The notes under the pieces are model-generated. The model ran no database searches, had not been told where the DNA came from, and saw only the letters and a program-made list of their open reading frames with translations. Made by a program: the position numbers and the translations under genes. This document shows, in pieces, positions 60,257 to 64,000 of a DNA stretch of 64,000 nt. Each line of letters starts with the position of its first letter. Positions within the stretch are counted from its first letter, which is position 1. This stretch comes from Amycolatopsis sp. MtRt-6 (lineage in GTDB: Bacteria > Actinomycetota > Actinomycetes > Mycobacteriales > Pseudonocardiaceae): the NCBI RefSeq assembly GCF_017308975.1, contig NZ_JADWPD010000002.1, forward strand, positions 434,001 to 498,000, written 5' to 3'.

Positions 60257-61097
60257 AGCCGAGGCCGAACCGCGCGGCGAAGTCCGCCATCTCGTCCCGC
60301 CGTCGGCCGGGTTCGGCCGTGCCGGGTGTCACGACCACCCGCGTCACCCCTTGGCGGGCCAGCTCCTCCACGTCCTCTGTGGACATTTCCAGGCTCCCCC
60401 ACCGCGTGTACTGCAGGCTTTCCGGGTCGCGCGCGGTGGCCCGGGCGAGCTCGAACTGGCGGCGGCGCTCGTCCGCCGTGAGCGCGCCGCCGGGGAAGTA
60501 CCCGTCGCCGCTGCGGCCCGCCCGGCGGGCGGCGGCCGTGCTCGACCCGCCGACGTGGATCGGCAGCGCGTGGCCGCCGACCGGCTTCGGGAAGCTGCAG
60601 ACTCCCTCGAAGGCGAAGAACTCACCGGCGAACGAGACTCCCTCCTCGCCGCCCGCCCACAGCAGCCGCAGGACGTCGATGGCCTCGTCCGCTCGGCGGC
60701 CGCGGGTGGCGAAGTCGACGCCGGCCGCGCGCGCCTCGCCGGGCAGGGCGCCGACGCCCACCGTCAGCAGCCGCATGCGCCCGCCGGACAGCACGTCGAC
60801 GGTCGCCAGCCGCTTGGCCAGCACCACCGGGTGGTGGTACGGCAGCAGCAGGACCCCGGTGCCCAGCAGGATGCGGCTCGTCACGGCCGCGACGAAAGTC
60901 AAGCACTCCAGGGGATCGGCGTAGGGCAGGGACGGCGGCAGCGCCATCTCCCTGATCCGCGCGCCCGGGTACAGCGCGACGTGCTCCGGCAGGTAGATCG
61001 ACTCGAACCCGCACTCCTCCGCGTCCCGGGCGAACCCGGCGAGCGTTTCCGGGTCGGCGCCGAAGAAGGGGGTGCTGTAACTGATTCCGAACTTCAC
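60255..61097 (-). CDS. LLM-class F420-dependent oxidoreductase
   Basis: 280 aa. Luciferase-like TIM barrel: KFGISYSTPFFGADPETLAGFARDAEECGFESIYLPEHV, ILLGTGVLLLPYHHPVVLAKRLATVDVLSGGRM, and HVGGSSTAAARRAGRSGDGYFPGG. The SGGRM and GGSS segments are those of the F420-using subgroup, common in mycobacteria and actinomycetes. Substrate unknown. Confidence 0.9.
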   Translation of the reverse strand: MKFGISYSTPFFGADPETLAGFARDAEECGFESIYLPEHVALYPGARIREMALPPSLPYADPLECLTFVAAVTSRILLGTGVLLLPYHHPVVLAKRLATVDVLSGGRMRLLTVGVGALPGEARAAGVDFATRGRRADEAIDVLRLLWAGGEEGVSFAGEFFAFEGVCSFPKPVGGHALPIHVGGSSTAAARRAGRSGDGYFPGGALTADERRRQFELARATARDPESLQYTRWGSLEMSTEDVEELARQGVTRVVVTPGTAEPGRRRDEMADFAARFGLG

Positions 61098-61126
61098 GCT
61101 CGCGAAGCTAAACGTTCACGCCGACG

Positions 61127-61558
61127 TCAAGGCAACCTCGTCAGCCGGGCGAGGGCGGCGAACCCGTCCTCGGTGCCGGGCCAGTGCGCCCGCACGGCGT
61201 CGAGCCCGGCGCGGCGCACCACCGAACGCAGGACGGCGCTGACGATGATGGCGTCGTCGGCGTACCCGAGCACCGGGATGAAGTCGGGCACCAGGTCGAT
61301 CGGCAGTGCGAGGTAGGCGAGCAGGAGACCGAGCCGGATCCGCACCCCGCGCGGCAAGGTCTTGTCGGCGGCGAGCCTGCGGACCAGCCGCAGCACGTCC
61401 GGGAGGAGCCGCAGCGCCTCCCGGAGCAGGCCGCCACGGGGCCGGACGATGACGAGCGCGACGATCAGGGCGGCCCACGCGAGCAGCAGGGCGGCGGCGA
61501 CGCCGATGAGGAGGTCCCACCAGAAGGAACCGGTCACGCCCACCGAGGGTACGCGCAC
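61127..61558 (-). CDS. DUF1232 (YkvA-like) membrane protein
   Basis: 143 aa from GTG 61558; a GTG at 61537 would drop 7 residues. One N-terminal membrane segment (WWDLLIGVAAALLLAWAALIVALVIV), a basic helical region and the DUF1232 core LPRGVRIRLGLLLAYLALPIDLVPDFIPVLGYADDAIIVS. Function unknown. It faces the P-type ATPase gene head to head with 95 bp between starts. Confidence 0.85.
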   Translation of the reverse strand: MRVPSVGVTGSFWWDLLIGVAAALLLAWAALIVALVIVRPRGGLLREALRLLPDVLRLVRRLAADKTLPRGVRIRLGLLLAYLALPIDLVPDFIPVLGYADDAIIVSAVLRSVVRRAGLDAVRAHWPGTEDGFAALARLTRLP

Positions 61559-61653
61559 CGCGGTCCAGTTCCGCCGCGCGATCGGGCCGGGAAGTTTTGA
61601 CCTCCGTCCACCGGGGAACGCCGAGCGGAGTGGATCGGCAGGCGGAGGTCGGA

Positions 61654-64000
61654 GTGCTCGGTGGGTTGTTCGCGGTGACGAAGGCGGGGCTGACGCTCGC
61701 CCTGGCCGGGCCGGTCCTCGTGACGCGGCAAGCGAAGAAGGCGGTTTCCGCCGTGAGCCCGCTCGTCGGGGAGCTCACCGCGGGCGCGGCCGGCGCCACG
61801 AAGGACGCCGCCCGGACCAGCGGCCGCACCGCCGTGCGGGCCGCGCGGGTCGTGCGCAACGCCGCTGGTCCGCGCACCGCCGTCTGGCGCGCGGGACGGC
61901 GGCTGCACGTCCCGCTGCGGCCTGCCGGGGACCGTCCGGACGGCGCCGCGTTCGCCGCCGAACTGGCCGGGCACGACGGCGTCGCCGGGGCCTACTGGGA
62001 CGGCGGGCTCGGCAGCGTCGTCCTCTACCTGGCCGACGAAGCCGCCGCCGACCGCGTCCTGGACTGGCTCGGCGACCACTGCGCACGGCACGACCTGACG
62101 CCGGCCGAGCCCGGTGCCTCCGCCCCGGCCCACCCCGGCGACACCTACGGGGTGCGGACCGCCGCGCTCGCCCTGGCGATGGACGTCGCCGGCCTGGCTG
62201 TTTCGGTCGGCGCCCGGAGGGCGCGGGTGCACGAGGCCGTGCGCGCGGCCGTGTCCGCGGCCCGGGAACACCCGGCCGTCCGCGCCGCGCTCGACGAGCA
62301 GTTCGGCTGGTACACGGCCGAGCTGGCCCGGTCGGGCGTGTCCGCCGCGGTGCGCGGGCTGAGCCAGGACCCCCTCGAACTGCTGCTGGACGCCCTCCTC
62401 CGTACCGGGCAGCTCACCGAGGCGATCGCCCGCCTCACCGCCTTCGACGCCCACCACGACGACCTCTGCTCGCCGGACCGGCCCAGTCTCGGCGTGACGC
62501 CGGCCGAGCGCCGGGTCCGGATCCCCCACGAGGACTACGCCCGCACCGCCGTCGGCGGCGGCCTGCTCGCCGCGGTCGCCGACCTGCTCGTGCGCCGCAA
62601 CCCCCGCGAAGCCGCCGAAGCGTTCCTCGCGGCGTCGCCGATGCCCGCCCGGTACGCCGACACCGCCTTCCACACCGCGATGGGGACCGCGTTCGCCCGC
62701 GAAGGCGTGCTCGTCCGCGACCCGGACCGGCTCAAGGCACTGGACACTGTGGACACCGTCGTGCTGCACGTCGACGCGCTGCACGGCCAGGACGGCCTCG
62801 ACCCGCACGCCGAAGCCGTGCTGGACGCGGCCCGCCGGGCCGAAGCACGGGTGCTCATCGCCGGCGAGGGCGCCCGCGACCGGCTGGGCGAGTTCGCCAC
62901 GCTCGCCGACGACGTCGCCGGGGAATCGTTCTTCGGGCTGGTGACGCGCTTGCAGGACGACGGCCGGGTCGTGCTCACCGTCGCCCGTCCGCCCGCCCGG
63001 TGCGCGCCGCACTGCGACGAGGTGGCGGGCCTGCTCGCCGGCGACCTCTGCGTCGCCCTCGCCGACCGCAACGCCCCGGTGCTGTGGGGTGCCGACCTGA
63101 TCGTCCGGCCGGGGCTGACCGGCGTGTGGCGCGTGCTGCGCGCGGCGGGCGCCGCGCGGGCCAACAGCAAGCGGGCCACCCGGGTGGCGACGGCGGGCGG
63201 CCTGATCGGCGGCCTGCTGCTGGCGTCCCGACGCCGCCGGACGCTGGTCCCGGCCATTCCCCGGCTGGACCCGGTGCTGCTCGGCGGGCTGACCGGGCTG
63301 ACGATGGGCACGTTCGCCGCGGTCCGGGTGGCCGCCGCCCGGCCCCCGGCGGGCCGGACCCGGATCGCCTGGCACGAGCTGACCGGCGAGGAGGTCGTCG
63401 AGCGGCTCGCGGCCGCGGAAGCCGAGCCGACGCACTGGGACCTGGCGACCCGGCGGGTGCGGGCGGTGGCCGGCACCGTGGCCCGGCACCCGGCCGCGGC
63501 GCCGGCCCGTTTCGGGGTGGGCCTCGCCGCCGACGTCGCCGCCGAGCTGAACGACCCGCTGACCCCGGTACTGGCCCTCGGCGCGGTCGCGTCCGCGGTG
63601 GTCGGCTCGCCGGTGGACGCGCTGCTGGTGGCCGCGGCGATGGGCCTCAACGCCCTCGTCGGCGGGGCCCAGCAGTTCCGCGGCCGCCGCGCGCTGGCGA
63701 AGCTGCGGGACGGCGAGCGGCAGCGGGCGCGGCGGGAGGGCGGCCGGGTCGTCGACGCGCGGGCCCTCGAACCGGGCGACCGGATCGAGCTGCGGGTCGG
63801 CGACGTCGTCCCGGCCGACGCCCGGCTGCTGACGGCCAACGACCTCGAAGCCGACGAATCCGCGCTGACCGGCGAGTCGCTGCCGGTCGCCAAGCAGCTC
63901 GACCCGGTGCCGGGCGCGCCGATGGCCGAGCGCAGCTGCCTGGTCTTCGCCGGCACCACGGTGGTCAGCGGCGAAGGCACGGCGGTGGTCGTGGCGGTCG
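61654..64000 (+). CDS. Large P-type cation ATPase, CtpI-like, 3' truncated by window edge
   Basis: At least 782 codons, no stop before the edge. GTG 61654 has GGAGG 8 nt upstream. A long N-terminal region (about 1-640) includes a heavy-metal-domain-like segment (VPLRPAGDRPDGAAFAAELAGHDGVAGAYW) and membrane segments (ATAGGLIGGLLLASR, LLGGLTGLTMGTFAAVRVA). Then the actuator domain with DRIELRVGDVVPADARLL and DESALTGESLPVAK (TGES at about 739). The DKTG phosphorylation site lies beyond the window. The large N-terminus matches the mycobacterial CtpI group; ion unknown. Confidence 0.85.
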   Translation, partial: MLGGLFAVTKAGLTLALAGPVLVTRQAKKAVSAVSPLVGELTAGAAGATKDAARTSGRTAVRAARVVRNAAGPRTAVWRAGRRLHVPLRPAGDRPDGAAFAAELAGHDGVAGAYWDGGLGSVVLYLADEAAADRVLDWLGDHCARHDLTPAEPGASAPAHPGDTYGVRTAALALAMDVAGLAVSVGARRARVHEAVRAAVSAAREHPAVRAALDEQFGWYTAELARSGVSAAVRGLSQDPLELLLDALLRTGQLTEAIARLTAFDAHHDDLCSPDRPSLGVTPAERRVRIPHEDYARTAVGGGLLAAVADLLVRRNPREAAEAFLAASPMPARYADTAFHTAMGTAFAREGVLVRDPDRLKALDTVDTVVLHVDALHGQDGLDPHAEAVLDAARRAEARVLIAGEGARDRLGEFATLADDVAGESFFGLVTRLQDDGRVVLTVARPPARCAPHCDEVAGLLAGDLCVALADRNAPVLWGADLIVRPGLTGVWRVLRAAGAARANSKRATRVATAGGLIGGLLLASRRRRTLVPAIPRLDPVLLGGLTGLTMGTFAAVRVAAARPPAGRTRIAWHELTGEEVVERLAAAEAEPTHWDLATRRVRAVAGTVARHPAAAPARFGVGLAADVAAELNDPLTPVLALGAVASAVVGSPVDALLVAAAMGLNALVGGAQQFRGRRALAKLRDGERQRARREGGRVVDARALEPGDRIELRVGDVVPADARLLTANDLEADESALTGESLPVAKQLDPVPGAPMAERSCLVFAGTTVVSGEGTAVVVAV

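Overview
The window is very GC-rich, with G/C-heavy third codon positions, frequent GTG starts and many GTGA/ATGA stop-start overlaps. It contains a 2-methylisoborneol-type terpene pair, an F420-type LLM oxidoreductase, secreted CBM2 glycosidases, RsbA/STAS-type sigma regulators and DUF2188, DUF3152 and DUF4383 proteins. Together these point to a soil actinomycete, probably Pseudonocardiaceae and most like Amycolatopsis (inference). I saw no rRNA, tRNA, insertion sequence, phage gene or CRISPR array.

Region 1 (1-7.3 kb) is a secreted plant-polysaccharide block: the tail of a GH12 endoglucanase, then a tight four-gene xylan set (CE3-like esterase-CBM2, GH10 xylanase-CBM2, GH43-CBM6, CBM2-GH43) and a streptogrisin-like protease. 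Region 2 (7.5-11.9 kb) holds an RsbA-like MEDS/ATPase regulator, a PAP2 phosphatase, an operon of lipoprotein, NRAMP-like transporter and two PRC-barrel-like proteins, and a STAS protein. Region 3 (12.2-20.9 kb) is a coupled seven-gene catabolic operon: aldehyde dehydrogenase, aryl-alcohol dehydrogenase, CoA ligase, crotonase, acetoacetyl-CoA synthetase-like, 3-hydroxyacyl-CoA dehydrogenase and amidohydrolase. It fits CoA-dependent side-chain shortening of phenylpropanoids, and a palindromic operator candidate lies in its promoter region.

Region 4 (21-32.3 kb) has stress and envelope genes, several behind SigB/SigF-like promoters: a STAS-ATPase regulator, small acidic protein, DUF4383 protein, catalase-fold protein, HAD phosphatase with an apparent ATC start, methyltransferase, TetR/hydrolase pair with duplicated operators, ligase-polymerase LigD, GH43 protein and AI-2E-family transporter. 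Region 5 (32.4-39.2 kb) encodes small secreted or envelope proteins: two paralogous secreted proteins separated by strong hairpins, a WGxxGxxG protein followed by an in-frame 60-bp tandem repeat behind a TGA stop, lipoproteins, a polysaccharide deacetylase and a DUF3152 metallopeptidase.

Region 6 (39.3-47.3 kb) holds a sugar-type ABC importer without its ATPase, a LysR regulator diverging from a membrane-fused multicopper oxidase, and the geranyl-diphosphate methyltransferase/2-methylisoborneol synthase pair. Region 7 (47.4-52.7 kb) is a hydroxyproline degradation operon under an XRE-cupin regulator with two matching operators. Region 8 (52.7-64 kb) has a DUF1540 protein, a Tat-exported phospholipase C, a three-gene sdhCAB operon with a divergent LysR gene, an LLM oxidoreductase, a DUF1232 protein, and a large P-type ATPase that runs off the end.

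The common theme is use of plant material: hemicellulose and cellulose hydrolysis, possible lignin-derived aromatic oxidation (multicopper oxidase plus the aryl-alcohol/CoA operon), hydroxyproline use and sugar import, mixed with general-stress regulation.
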